A stretch of DNA of 33,219 nt from a virus. The stretch is taken from IMG/VR virus record IMGVR_UViG_3300005529_000654, positions 1 to 33,219 of that record, one strand, 5' to 3'. This document shows, piece by piece, positions 19,257-28,039 of this stretch (position 1 is the stretch's first letter; each line of letters begins with the position of its first letter). The notes beneath the pieces were generated by a model. That model was not told where the DNA came from. It made no database searches and worked only from the letters and a program-made list of their open reading frames with translations. Both the position numbers and the translations under genes were made by a program.

Positions 19257-20637
19257 ACGGTCACGCGCGAACATTGAAATTCGACCCGCGCAATGCGCGC
19301 CTTCACGGTGACCGCAATAAGCAGGTCATTCGCCAATCACTGCAAGAGGTCGGTGCTTTTCGCAGCATCGCGGTGGATGGAGAGAACATTGTCCGCGCCG
19401 GCAATGGCGTGCTCGAGCAAGCCCAAGGACTCGGCATCAAGGTCAAGGTCGTGGATGCCAAGCCCGACGAACTGATTGCCGTCCGCCGCAAAGACTTGCG
19501 CGGCAAACTCGCCGAGCGCGCTGCCATTCTGGATAACCGGGCAGGGGAGCTTGCCGAGTGGGATCCGCAAGTCATTGCCGACCTGGCGCAATCCAATCCT
19601 GCGGCGCTAGAGGGGTTGTGGAGTCAGCGCGAGCTCAAGGATTTATTGTCCGCCTTGCTCGATGCCGAGCGGGAAGAAAAAGTCAGCGACGTCGAGCTCT
19701 TGGAACGCGCAAATGAATTGCAGCGGAAATGGCAGGTGAAACGCGGCGATATCTGGCAAGTGCCTAGCCTGATCACACGCGGCAAAGCGCACCGCATTCT
19801 GTGCGGCGATGCGCTGTCTATCCAAGACCTAACCAAACTCTTGAACGGCACACAGGCAGCGCTTTCGTTTACCTCACCGCCATACTGGGTTGGCAAAGAG
19901 TTCGAGCGCCAGCGCACCATTCAAGAGATTGAATCCTTCATCCAACAAGCTGCCGCAAGCATGGCCCGCGCGGTCCGGCGCGATGCTTCCCGCATTGTCA
20001 TTAACACCGGCACTGGCTTTACAACGAGCTTTGCCAAGCACAAGAAACGGCACACGCTCTTGCTCATAGACAAGTGGTCAAACGCGCTGTTCGCGCAAGG
20101 TTGGAATCTCCGACACATTCGGCACTGGCTGAAATCGGGGCAGGCGGATCATCCACTCTCGCCCGCGTCCGACCTCATTGATCAGCACAGCGAATTCCTT
20201 GGCACCTTTGAACACGACCAAGGCAAGCCCATCCAGTTTGATGATTTGCTCTCAGAGACCGAAGTCGGCATTCTCGAAACCTTTTATCACGCCGAAGGCA
20301 AACAGCGCGGACAAGAGCGCGTTGGCAAGAGTGCGAACAAGTGGATTTTCAAATCCTATGGGATGATATTCGCGGCGTCGCCCGACAATACGGGCATCCC
20401 GCTTCCTTTCCCATCGAGCTCGCGGCGCGGCACATTTTGCTTTACACCAAGGCGGCGGAGTCCGTGATTGATATCTTTCTCGGGGCCGGCACAACCATCG
20501 TTGCCGCTGAAATGCTGGGGCGAATTGGCTATGGGATGGAACTCGATCCGAAATATGCGGCGGTGACCTTGGAACGGCTCTTGAATCTCGGCTTGAAACC
20601 GCAGCGACTCATGGAGTCGAAGCATCCAGCGCGGTGA
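19229..20637 (+). CDS. ParB-domain DNA methyltransferase, frameshifted near 20340
   Basis: N-terminal ParB/sulfiredoxin-like domain (LKFDPRNARLHGDRNKQ, IRQSLQEVGAFRSIAVD, RAGNGVLEQAQ, about 12-105) is fused to a beta-class DNA methyltransferase. Motif IV is SFTSPPYW near residue 215, typical of N4-cytosine or N6-adenine enzymes. The first frame loses homology after SANKW (20340), while the next frame continues perfectly: FQILWDDIRGVARQYGHPAS, then SAM motif I DIFLGAGTTIVAAE and GYGMELDPKYAAVTLER, ending at 20637. One missing G near 20340-20345 would join them to about 469 aa. Such orphan methyltransferases protect phage DNA or mark packaging and replication sites. It precedes the terminase genes. 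Confidence 0.85.
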
Positions 20638-20660
20638 CCCCATGAGGGCATGAAAACCCC

Positions 20661-21308
20661 ATGGCGGTTCTATGCGGAGCGAAAACGCGGGCAGGTGGGA
20701 CTTGCAAACAGCCTGCGCTAACGAACGGGCGCTGTCGCTATCACGGCGGGAAAACGCCGCATGGCGTAGAGTCGCCGCATTTCAAACACGGGCGCTACTC
20801 GAAATATCTGCCAACGAAACTGGCGGCGCGCTACACCGAAGCGGCAGCCGACAAAGATTTGTTGGAGCTCCACGCCGAGATTGCGCTGATTGATGCGCGA
20901 TTGTCCGATGTCTTGGAGCGCATTCACAAGGGCGAAAGCGGCACGCTGTGGGAACAAATTGGTATCGAGTTCGACAAGTTCAAAAGGGCGCAAGTCATCA
21001 AGGACACCGATGAAGCGCGCGCCGCATTAGCAGCCCTCGACCGCTTAATCACCGAAGGGATTGCCGATTACGCGGCGTGGAAAGAAGTCTTTGAGCTCGT
21101 AGAGCAGCGCCGCAAACTGGTGGAAAGCGAGCGCAAGCGCATGGTCGAAATGCAGCAGATGATTTCGATGGAACGGGCGCTCATTTTGATTGGGGCAATT
21201 GGTGAAACGATCCGCCGGCATGTTGCCGATAACCAGTCTCGGCAACGCATCGCCGCCGACATTGCACGACTTGTTGGTAGCGCGCCTAGCACAATCATTG
21301 ACGGATGA
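20661..21308 (+). CDS. terS: HGGXR-motif protein, probable small terminase
   Basis: 215 aa. The N-terminus CGAKTRAGGTCKQPALTNGRCRYHGG is the HGGXR signature (two Cys, CRYHGG) seen in phage proteins encoded next to large terminases; 26 residues shown by position 5-30 with key C, C, C and H. The rest is helical (LLELHAEIALIDARLSDVLERI...) and would suit oligomerisation. Its location immediately before the large terminase and its size support a DNA-recognition subunit role. The terS label is inference from position. Confidence 0.75.
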   Translation: MAVLCGAKTRAGGTCKQPALTNGRCRYHGGKTPHGVESPHFKHGRYSKYLPTKLAARYTEAAADKDLLELHAEIALIDARLSDVLERIHKGESGTLWEQIGIEFDKFKRAQVIKDTDEARAALAALDRLITEGIADYAAWKEVFELVEQRRKLVESERKRMVEMQQMISMERALILIGAIGETIRRHVADNQSRQRIAADIARLVGSAPSTIIDG

Positions 21309-21309
21309 T

Positions 21310-22803
21310 GTGCTTTTCGAGGAGCCGCGCACAAAGAGTCCGCTTCCGTCCAGCACCTTTCAAAAAACATATCGCGCCGACCCGATTGCCTTCACGCACG
21401 ATTGTTTTTATTGGAAGCGGGGTGATGGGCCTGCCTTTTACCAAGACGAGATTCTTGCCGACTTGGTGACATACAAGCGGGAAGCGGTGCGCGGGCCGCA
21501 TGCTCTGGGCAAGACCGCCGCTGCCTCGTGGCTCGTGCTTTGGTTTGCGCTCACGCGCGACGGCGACGATTGGAAGATTCCCACAACCGCCTCGGCGTGG
21601 CGACAGCTCACCAAGTATTTGTGGCCCGAGATTCACAAATGGTCGCGCCGCTTGCGCTGGGACGTGATTGGTCGGGGACCGTTCGATCCACGCTTAGAGC
21701 TGCAAACACTCTCACTGAAACTCGCTACAGGCGAAGCATTCGCGGTCGCGTCGGATGATGAAACGCTCATCGAAGGCGCGCATGCCGACCATCTGCTATA
21801 CATCTTTGATGAAGCCAAGTCCATTAAAGGGGAATTGTTCGATGCGGCAGAGGGGGCATTCGCCAACGCGGGCGAGGACGCGGCAGGCGAGGCGTATGCC
21901 ATTGCCATTTCGACACCGGGTGAACCGAACGGCCGCTTTTACGACATTCACAAGCGCAAGCCGGGCTATGAAGATTGGCATCCAAAGCACGTCACGCTCG
22001 AGGACACGATTCTGGCGGGGCGGGTCAGCCGCGAATGGGCCGAGCAGCGCCGCAAGGAATGGGGCGAGAAAAGCGCGGTCTATCAGAACCGCGTCGTCGG
22101 AGAATTCGCGGCAAGTGAAGCGGACGGCATCATTCCGCTGGCATGGGTTGAGCTCGCGAATGAACGCTGGCACGCCTGGCGCGAGCAAGAGTTCATCGGT
22201 GAGTTTGCTTCGCTCGGGGTAGACGTGGCGCGCTACGGCACGGACAAGACGGTATTCGCGGTGCGCAAGAAAGTGCCGCCGAAAGAAAATCCAGAAGACC
22301 CCAATCCGCCGTGCAAAGAGGGCATTGAGGAATTACGACGCTATTCCAAAGAAGACACGATGGAAGTGGCAGGGCGCGTCAAAGGATTCTTAGATGCGCA
22401 TGGCGGACGCGCGGTGATTGATGTGCTCAATATGGGCGCGGGCGTTGTGGACCGCTTGCGGGAACTGGGGTATGCCGTGCTCGCCTTTAATGCGGGAGAG
22501 CACACCAATGCCAAAGACAAAAGCGGCGAGCTGGGGTTTGTGGATAAACGGGCGCACGCTTGGTGGAATATGCGCGAGCTATTGGATCCCGCGAATGGCG
22601 CGGATATTGCGCTACCGCCAGAGGATACATTGATAGGAGATTTAACCGCGCCGCATTGGCGACCGATGAGCGGCGGCAAGATTCGGGTTGAGAGCAAAGA
22701 CGAACTGCGCAAGCCGGAACGGTTAGGACGTTCGACCGATGACGGAGATGCGGTCGTCATGGCGTTCTATGATGAGCTCGAAGCGGATTGGCTTTTGCAC
22801 TAA
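21310..22803 (+). CDS. terL: Terminase large subunit
   Basis: 497 aa from GTG 21310, one base after the stop of the previous gene; the frame is open further upstream but overlaps terS. The ATPase part has an atypical Walker A RGPHALGKTAAAS (residues about 61-73) and Walker B LLYIFDEAKS near 170. The nuclease part has SLGVDVARYGTDKT (first metal Asp), VIDVLNMGAGVVDRL and a final DDGDAVVMAF. This arrangement fits the ATP-driven DNA packaging motor that cuts and translocates the genome into the prohead. The portal gene follows after 3 nt. Confidence 0.93.
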   Translation: MLFEEPRTKSPLPSSTFQKTYRADPIAFTHDCFYWKRGDGPAFYQDEILADLVTYKREAVRGPHALGKTAAASWLVLWFALTRDGDDWKIPTTASAWRQLTKYLWPEIHKWSRRLRWDVIGRGPFDPRLELQTLSLKLATGEAFAVASDDETLIEGAHADHLLYIFDEAKSIKGELFDAAEGAFANAGEDAAGEAYAIAISTPGEPNGRFYDIHKRKPGYEDWHPKHVTLEDTILAGRVSREWAEQRRKEWGEKSAVYQNRVVGEFAASEADGIIPLAWVELANERWHAWREQEFIGEFASLGVDVARYGTDKTVFAVRKKVPPKENPEDPNPPCKEGIEELRRYSKEDTMEVAGRVKGFLDAHGGRAVIDVLNMGAGVVDRLRELGYAVLAFNAGEHTNAKDKSGELGFVDKRAHAWWNMRELLDPANGADIALPPEDTLIGDLTAPHWRPMSGGKIRVESKDELRKPERLGRSTDDGDAVVMAFYDELEADWLLH

Positions 22804-22806
22804 ACG

Positions 22807-24267
22807 ATGAACTCAAATTCTGCATTGTTCTTTGATGGACTCAAGTCCATTCCCCTCAACGAACTGCCTGAGGAAGCGTGGAAGATTGTTAGTGGCGGCA
22901 GCGGGCAGGGCGAATTGCGGGACGTGTATCGGCAGGTGCCGTGGCTCTTTCGCGGCGTCGAATTGCGCGCGCAAGGCGTCGCGTCACTCCCGTTTGGCGT
23001 GTTCAACGGCAACACCGAAATTGATTCGTCAAAGGACTGGCAGAACAAAGTCGGGTTTCTCCCCGATCCGAAACGCTTGTTCTACCAGCTTGAAGCGTCA
23101 CTGACGCTGGTGAATCGAGCGTATGCGTTCCGCGAATACAACTTGTTGAAGACGTTGAATCTCCGCTATCTCGTGCCGACGACCATCCGTGAAGAGATCA
23201 ACGAAGAGTCGGGAACGATTCAATTCATTCGCTCGCTGGGCGGTCGGACGAAGACCTTAACAACCGACGACATTATTTATTTTTGGAAACCCAGCGCGTT
23301 TACCGAGTTGGGATACAGCGACGATTCGCCCGCGCAAGCGGCATTGAATGCAGCCAATGTTGTTTTGAACCTTGATAAATTCGTATCGCTCTTTTTCAAG
23401 CGCGGCGCGATTAAAGCGACGCTGCTGACCGTCGAGGGCAGTCCGAAGGAACCCGAGAAAGACAAACTCAAGGCTTGGTGGAATCGGATGTTCAGCGGCG
23501 TCAAGGAAGCCTGGCAGACCGAAGTCGTGAATTCCTCCGTCAAGCCTGTGATTGTCGGCGAGGGCGTGAAGGAATTGGAAAACGAAACTCTCACTAATGC
23601 GAAGCGGCAGGACATTGCGACAGCGCTAGGCATTCCGCAGACAAAATTGTTTTCGGATTCCGCGAGTGGGTTAGGTGGCGGTGGGGTTGTCGAGCAAGAC
23701 GATATTCGCTTTTTGAATGACACCATCATTCCCGAAGCGACGTTCATTGCCGACACGCTGAATGAACAGCATTTCCGTCCGTCAGGGCTTTCGCTGCGGT
23801 TCAAGCCCGAAACCCTCGATGCATTCCAAGCGGATGAAGCGGACCGTGCCGGGGCGCTCGATCAATTGGTGTCTGCGATTAACAACGCCGACGATCCCGA
23901 CACGTTGCGCGCGGCAATGATGATTCTCGGGTACGAGATTCCCCAAGAGGTCGAGCCGCTTTTATTCAAGCCGCGCCTGCCCAAGCCGCAGCCACAAGTA
24001 TTGTGGACATCGAATCAACCGCCTGTAGATGTGCGGAATGGCAATGACAATGCCGCGAAGACCGTCATTGGGGCCGAGCTCGTGAAGTGGCAGCGCAAAG
24101 CCATCAAGCATTTGAAAGAGGACCGCCGTGCGGCGTGTGAGTTCGAGAGCGACGCGCTACCGCGCCAGTTGAAATCGGCAATTGCGGGCGCGCTGGAGCA
24201 CTCGACGAACGACGCGCAGGTGCGCGCGGTCTTTACGAATGCGATGCAGTGGGTGAGGTATCCGTGA
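22807..24267 (+). CDS. Phage portal protein (HK97-like)
   Basis: 486 aa. Typical HK97-family portal features: FRGVELRAQGVASLPFGVF near the N-terminus, FYQLEASLTLVNRAYAF, YLVPTTIRE, DDIIYFWKPS and LGIPQTKLFSDSASG followed by EQDDIRFLNDTIIP. The last 100 residues (VIGAELVKWQRKAIKHLKED) are charged and helical and resemble the extension linking the portal to head morphogenesis proteins. It forms the dodecameric vertex for DNA entry and tail joining. Its 3' end overlaps the minus-strand gene at 24233 by 35 nt. Confidence 0.93.
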   Translation: MNSNSALFFDGLKSIPLNELPEEAWKIVSGGSGQGELRDVYRQVPWLFRGVELRAQGVASLPFGVFNGNTEIDSSKDWQNKVGFLPDPKRLFYQLEASLTLVNRAYAFREYNLLKTLNLRYLVPTTIREEINEESGTIQFIRSLGGRTKTLTTDDIIYFWKPSAFTELGYSDDSPAQAALNAANVVLNLDKFVSLFFKRGAIKATLLTVEGSPKEPEKDKLKAWWNRMFSGVKEAWQTEVVNSSVKPVIVGEGVKELENETLTNAKRQDIATALGIPQTKLFSDSASGLGGGGVVEQDDIRFLNDTIIPEATFIADTLNEQHFRPSGLSLRFKPETLDAFQADEADRAGALDQLVSAINNADDPDTLRAAMMILGYEIPQEVEPLLFKPRLPKPQPQVLWTSNQPPVDVRNGNDNAAKTVIGAELVKWQRKAIKHLKEDRRAACEFESDALPRQLKSAIAGALEHSTNDAQVRAVFTNAMQWVRYP

Positions 24268-24574
24268 GAGGTTTCGCTCGCTGTCGCTCTATGCGATTGA
24301 CAATTTCCGTTACACGGGCACGGGTAACCTTAAATTCTGCTGCGACTTGGGAAAGGGGTTTGCCTGACTGGATTGCTTCGAACATTTGCTGATTGCGGAA
24401 TTGTTTGTTGCGAGGGTCAACCGGGCGGTGCTTTTTGCAGAACCATTCGCGCCCTTCCCATTGCTTAATTTGGGATGGACTTTTATAAGGGCTCTCGGTC
24501 CCGCAAACCGAGCAAACGATGACGCGGTGTTCGATAGTCTTGGTTTCGACGGAGCGCAACTTGGTCTGTGCCAT
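24233..24574 (-). CDS. Minus-strand moron: zinc-ribbon HTH regulator
   Basis: 113 aa from ATG 24574. An N-terminal zinc-ribbon-like part (VCSVCGTES...WFCKKHRP; Cys-x2-Cys and Cys-x2-His) is joined to a helix-turn-helix (MFEAIQSGKPLSQVAAEFKV-TRARVTEIVNRIERQR). It is the only minus-strand gene in the structural module, between portal and head morphogenesis genes, and has a TATAAT box 11 nt upstream of its ATG with almost no leader and no ribosome site. This isolated, self-promoted layout is typical of morons expressed from the prophage. It probably binds DNA; the target is unknown. Confidence 0.75.
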   Translation of the reverse strand: MAQTKLRSVETKTIEHRVIVCSVCGTESPYKSPSQIKQWEGREWFCKKHRPVDPRNKQFRNQQMFEAIQSGKPLSQVAAEFKVTRARVTEIVNRIERQRAKPLTDTSPTASHS

Positions 24575-24585
24575 AGGTCAATTGA

Positions 24586-24591
24586 ATTATA
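24586..24591 (-). promoter_or_regulatory. -10 box of the moron gene
   Basis: TATAAT on the minus strand (24591-24586) with a weak -35 (TTAAAG, 18 nt upstream). Transcription would start a few bases before ATG 24574, giving a nearly leaderless mRNA. The promoter lies over the start of the plus-strand gene at 24604. Confidence 0.6.
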
Positions 24592-24603
24592 ACACACCGT
24601 CCT

Positions 24604-25266
24604 ATGCCCGACTTTAACAATCGCACCGATTGGGAAGACAAGCTATCACGGCAGCTGGCTCGCTTGCAGCAGCGCGAATTAACGCGGCTGATTGAAGCGT
24701 TGGGAGAGCCGCCTTCGCTCGACAACTTGCATCCGGAATTTTGGAATGAGTTCTCGACAACGCTGCGCGGCGAGCTGATTCCCACGCTCGAAAGGATTTT
24801 TCTCGACGGGGCGGAGCAAACGCTTGGCACAACGTCCATCGGCGTGGATTGGGCGCTGATTAACCAAGCCGCCGCGCAATGGGCGCGATCGTACGGCTAC
24901 GACTTGGTGCAGGACATTACGACGAATACGCGCACGGCGCTCCAAGAAAAATTGCCCGCCTATTTTGAGCAAGGGCAAACCATCGGGCAATTGCGGGAGT
25001 CATTACAACCGCTGTTCGGACCGGTGCGCGCCGAGCTCATTGCGACAACCGAAGTCACACGGGCAGCGGTGCAGGGCGAATTGGAAACGGCGCGGCAGAT
25101 TTCGCAAGCGGGCGTGCAGATGGTCGCCATTTGGCAGACCAACAACGATGATTTCGTATGTCCGATCTGCGCGCCGTTGAATCAAAAACGTTACGGCGAC
25201 GGTTGGACGGTGCCCCCGCCCGCGCATCCGCGCTGTAGATGCTGGATTAGTCACGAATTTTCGTGA
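24604..25266 (+). CDS. Phage head morphogenesis protein (SPP1 gp7 / Mu gpF type)
   Basis: 220 aa. The N-terminal 120 residues are helical (LSRQLARLQQRELTRLIEAL...). The C-terminal module is diagnostic: ELIATTEVTRAAVQGE, WQTNNDDFVCPICAPLNQ and PPAHPRCRCWISHE, with Cys pairs C-x2-C and C-x-C. These minor head proteins associate with the portal inside the prohead. It follows the portal as expected, with the moron inserted between. The stop is followed closely by the next gene. Confidence 0.92.
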   Translation: MPDFNNRTDWEDKLSRQLARLQQRELTRLIEALGEPPSLDNLHPEFWNEFSTTLRGELIPTLERIFLDGAEQTLGTTSIGVDWALINQAAAQWARSYGYDLVQDITTNTRTALQEKLPAYFEQGQTIGQLRESLQPLFGPVRAELIATTEVTRAAVQGELETARQISQAGVQMVAIWQTNNDDFVCPICAPLNQKRYGDGWTVPPPAHPRCRCWISHEFS

Positions 25267-25280
25267 CGAGGTTTAAGACA

Positions 25281-25796
25281 ATGGCTGATGGAATCACGCT
25301 CAGTAGCGGTTACGACGAAACGCTGGGGTTGCTGAAATCGCTGGACGATTTCAGCTTTGCGAATCGCGTGCTCATGGCAGGCGGTCAAGCGATTCAACGC
25401 CGCATGGCAACGTATCCGCGCTCGCGGTCGGTGCCGGGACGTGTTTCGCTCAAAACGCACAAGCCGATGGGCTATTACAAGCGCGGCACCGGTTGGTTTT
25501 ACCCAATCATGCGCAAGGGCAAGGTGCGCGGCTATCGGAACACGCACGCGACGAGTGAAACGTTGGGACGCCGCTGGGCAATCTCTTCGCGCGGTCCGCT
25601 GACGGTTGTCGTTGGCAACAATGCGAGCTATGGACCGTGGGTGCAGAGTGCGACCAAGCTTGGCGATGGGCGCGGTCCGCAGGCGCGCGTTCACACCGCA
25701 ACAGGTTGGAAGACAGACCAACAAGTGCTCAATGAGGAAGGCAAGAACATTGTCGCAAACATGGAGCGCGAGTTCCAAAAGAGATTTGGAGGGTAG
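25281..25796 (+). CDS. Head-tail joining / HK97 gp10-like protein
   Basis: 171 aa from ATG 25281 (GAGG 9 nt upstream; an overlapping GTG at 25263 is the alternative). Visible motifs are AGGQAIQRRMATYP near the N-terminus and RRWAISSRGPLTVVVGNNASYGPWVQ and NMEREFQKRFGG at the end. The combination of a basic, Tyr/Gly-rich middle with N..SYGPWVQ and a terminal amphipathic helix is common to HK97 gp10 and related virion neck proteins. The exact family is inferred. It overlaps no other gene and precedes the capsid gene by 2 nt. Confidence 0.65.
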   Translation: MADGITLSSGYDETLGLLKSLDDFSFANRVLMAGGQAIQRRMATYPRSRSVPGRVSLKTHKPMGYYKRGTGWFYPIMRKGKVRGYRNTHATSETLGRRWAISSRGPLTVVVGNNASYGPWVQSATKLGDGRGPQARVHTATGWKTDQQVLNEEGKNIVANMEREFQKRFGG

Positions 25797-25798
25797 AC

Positions 25799-27970
25799 AT
25801 GCCGTACAAGGTCGAGAAAAAGGGCGACAAGTTCTGTGTCGTCAAAGAGTCGAGTGGCGAAGAGATTGGATGCCATAACACGAAGGGCGCGGCAGAAGAC
25901 CAAATGGCAGCGCTCTATGCCAATGAAAAAAGTGTTCCCAACTTTCACCGCGCGGTGAAATCCATCACCGATGCGCCGAACCTGCGCGACCAAAGCGCGC
26001 AGTCGTGTTGGAGCTGCCAATTCTTTCAACGTGTGGAGGGGGATTGGGAAACGCGGCGCGGCATGTGCCAAAAGTTTGACTTTGAGACGAACGAAAATTG
26101 GGTCTGCGATGCGTGGGAAGAACGCCCAGCCGAACCGTTGCAGGTAGAAGTTGTCGCGGCGGATGGCGATGCCGTGATTGAGATTGATGCCGCGAAAACA
26201 TTGGTGGCCTATGGCGGTGAAATCAAAGCCCTCGAGGGCGGGAAGGTCGGCGGGTATCTCGTGCGGTTTAGCTCTGCCGCGCAACCCGACTTAACCGGCG
26301 ATTACTTTGATGCATCCACCGATTTCGGTTTCCCGAAGGGCGAGACCATCAAATCAGCGGTTTGGTTCAATCATCGCTTGCCGATTGAGACCAAGAATGG
26401 GCGACAGGTCTGGATTAAGGAAAAAATCGGCGACAGCCTTCTTAAACAAGTGGACGACGGTGTATTAATCGAAGCGGTCTTTTACAACCATCAGCGTTAC
26501 GAGAAGATGCTGGGTCAGCTGGGATGGTCAAGCGGCACGGCAGCGCATCTTGTCGAGCGCGAGGCAGTTGGCAAAGCCTATCACGTCAAGCGTTGGCCGC
26601 TGGGACTCGATGCGTCGGTGACGCCAGAACCTGCCGAGCCGCGCAATGAAGTAATTCCACTTAAATCTTTGAAATCGAAACCCCTCACGGGGATTGACGA
26701 TCTACAGGCAACCGCGAAGGACGCGGCGAGCGCGTTAGACGGTGCGACAGATCGTGCAGCGAAAACAAACATTTCGGTTCAGGGAGCAAATGCTCCAACG
26801 GAGGGAAATCCTATGGGTGAAGGAACTCAAACCCAAACAACTGACGCCCGCTACGACGCGCTCGAAAAGGAAATGAAGGCGTACGGCGAACGGGTGGAAA
26901 AATTGCTCAAGTTCATGGAAGACTCGCCCGCGTTGAAAAACGCCGGCTACTTCACACAGGACGGCGGCAAAGCAGATAAAGAGGTCAAGTCGTTCGGTGA
27001 CTTTTTGCTGGCGGTAAAACGCAACGACGTGAAACGCTTGCACGAAGTCTATGGCAGCGTGAAAGCGCAAGGCGAAGACAGTGGTCAGGCAGGCGGTTAT
27101 CTCGTGCCCACCATGTATTCGCCAGAGCTCTTGCAAATCTCGGTGCAGTCGAGTCCGCTTGTTGCGCTTGCATATCGCATTCCCGTCTCGGTGCGGTCCG
27201 GGGAATGGCCGATGCTCGATTATTTCACGACACCGACCGCCGGCGTCGGAAACACTGCGTTCGCGGCAGGCGTCACCGCTGCCAAACGCGCGGAAGGTGG
27301 AGCGTTCGCGGCGACGCAGGCGCAGTTCCAAATGCTCAAGTGGCAGGTCAATTCGGTGGGCGGCATCGTGCCCGTCAATAAAGAATTGAATGCCGATTCG
27401 CCGCAGTCCATCGAAGCGTTGCTAAAAATGCTCTTTGGCATCGCCATCGGCGCGAAGAAAGAATATTTCATGCTGCGCGGGAATGGTGTTGGTGAGCCGT
27501 TAGGCATTATCAATGCGGACTGCACCGTATCGGTGAGCGCCGCAGCGTCGGGAACATTCGCGTATACCGATGCGCTGAAGATGGCAGGGTTCTTGAAGAA
27601 ATTCACGGAAAAGGTGCGATGGGTGCTTCATCCCTCTGACCTCGTGGATTTTGGCGGGGCCTCGTGGACGCAGGGCAATCAGATCATCAAACTGGATGAT
27701 CTCGGTTACGGCTCACCGGTCCTCTCGGAGCACTTGCCCCAAAAGAACAACGCCGGGACCGCGCTGCTTTGCGATTTCGGCGCGTATTTGCTGTTTGAAA
27801 ATGGCGATCTGGAAGTGGCTTATAGCGAGCATGCCTACTTTACGACAGGTCAAGTCGCGTGGCGCTTTGACCAACGCATTGACGGCATGCCGTGGCTCAA
27901 GAACCAAATCACGCTCGCCGATCCGCAAGGCACGTATAAGGTCTCGGCGTTCGTCAAATACAACAATTAA
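25799..27970 (+). CDS. Prohead protease-major capsid protein fusion (HK97 fold)
   Basis: 723 aa, with GGAGGG before ATG. Domain order: 1-43, small domain (GDKFCVVKESSGEEIG...ALYANE); 70-103, Cys cluster C70, C73, C90, C103 (CWSCQFF...MCQKFDF...VCDAW), probably metal-binding; 148-290, serine prohead protease with VGGYLVRFSSAAQPDLTGDY, H192 (NHRLP), S244/S245 (GWSSGTAAH) and SVTPEPAEPR; about 350-385, scaffold-like coiled coil; about 395-723, HK97 capsid (GQAGGYLVPTMYSPELLQ..., AFVKYNN). The protease would cut the scaffold during maturation. A strong in-frame ribosome site at 26800-26813 allows separate capsid synthesis. Confidence 0.9.
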   Translation: MPYKVEKKGDKFCVVKESSGEEIGCHNTKGAAEDQMAALYANEKSVPNFHRAVKSITDAPNLRDQSAQSCWSCQFFQRVEGDWETRRGMCQKFDFETNENWVCDAWEERPAEPLQVEVVAADGDAVIEIDAAKTLVAYGGEIKALEGGKVGGYLVRFSSAAQPDLTGDYFDASTDFGFPKGETIKSAVWFNHRLPIETKNGRQVWIKEKIGDSLLKQVDDGVLIEAVFYNHQRYEKMLGQLGWSSGTAAHLVEREAVGKAYHVKRWPLGLDASVTPEPAEPRNEVIPLKSLKSKPLTGIDDLQATAKDAASALDGATDRAAKTNISVQGANAPTEGNPMGEGTQTQTTDARYDALEKEMKAYGERVEKLLKFMEDSPALKNAGYFTQDGGKADKEVKSFGDFLLAVKRNDVKRLHEVYGSVKAQGEDSGQAGGYLVPTMYSPELLQISVQSSPLVALAYRIPVSVRSGEWPMLDYFTTPTAGVGNTAFAAGVTAAKRAEGGAFAATQAQFQMLKWQVNSVGGIVPVNKELNADSPQSIEALLKMLFGIAIGAKKEYFMLRGNGVGEPLGIINADCTVSVSAAASGTFAYTDALKMAGFLKKFTEKVRWVLHPSDLVDFGGASWTQGNQIIKLDDLGYGSPVLSEHLPQKNNAGTALLCDFGAYLLFENGDLEVAYSEHAYFTTGQVAWRFDQRIDGMPWLKNQITLADPQGTYKVSAFVKYNN
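26813..27970 (+). CDS. Major capsid protein from internal in-frame start
   Basis: ATG 26813 is in the same frame as the 723-aa fusion and has GGAGGG 6 nt upstream, better than most starts in the window. It would yield 385 aa beginning MGEGTQTQTTDARYDALEK, i.e. scaffold-like delta helix plus HK97 capsid fold, the normal length of a free capsid precursor. The ribosome site sits in a linker between protease and capsid, where no protein constraint would be expected to create it. Nested production of protease-capsid and capsid in different amounts is inferred. Confidence 0.65.
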   Translation: MGEGTQTQTTDARYDALEKEMKAYGERVEKLLKFMEDSPALKNAGYFTQDGGKADKEVKSFGDFLLAVKRNDVKRLHEVYGSVKAQGEDSGQAGGYLVPTMYSPELLQISVQSSPLVALAYRIPVSVRSGEWPMLDYFTTPTAGVGNTAFAAGVTAAKRAEGGAFAATQAQFQMLKWQVNSVGGIVPVNKELNADSPQSIEALLKMLFGIAIGAKKEYFMLRGNGVGEPLGIINADCTVSVSAAASGTFAYTDALKMAGFLKKFTEKVRWVLHPSDLVDFGGASWTQGNQIIKLDDLGYGSPVLSEHLPQKNNAGTALLCDFGAYLLFENGDLEVAYSEHAYFTTGQVAWRFDQRIDGMPWLKNQITLADPQGTYKVSAFVKYNN

Positions 27971-27991
27971 ATCGTTCGTCGAGGGTCGTTT

Positions 27992-28014
27992 GGGCATCAG
28001 CGCCGCTGATGCCC
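27992..28014 (+). promoter_or_regulatory. Hairpin after the capsid gene
   Basis: GGGCATCAGC-GCC-GCTGATGCCC is a perfect 10-bp stem 22 nt after the capsid stop, without a T-tract. It could slow exonucleases and stabilise the abundant capsid mRNA or partially terminate. Confidence 0.55.
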
Positions 28015-28039
28015 CTCCCTTCGCCAAGAGGATAGCAAG

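Noticed and set aside
27992-28014. Capsid downstream hairpin as a full terminator
   Set aside because: No T-tract follows and tail genes continue in the same direction, so complete termination is unlikely.
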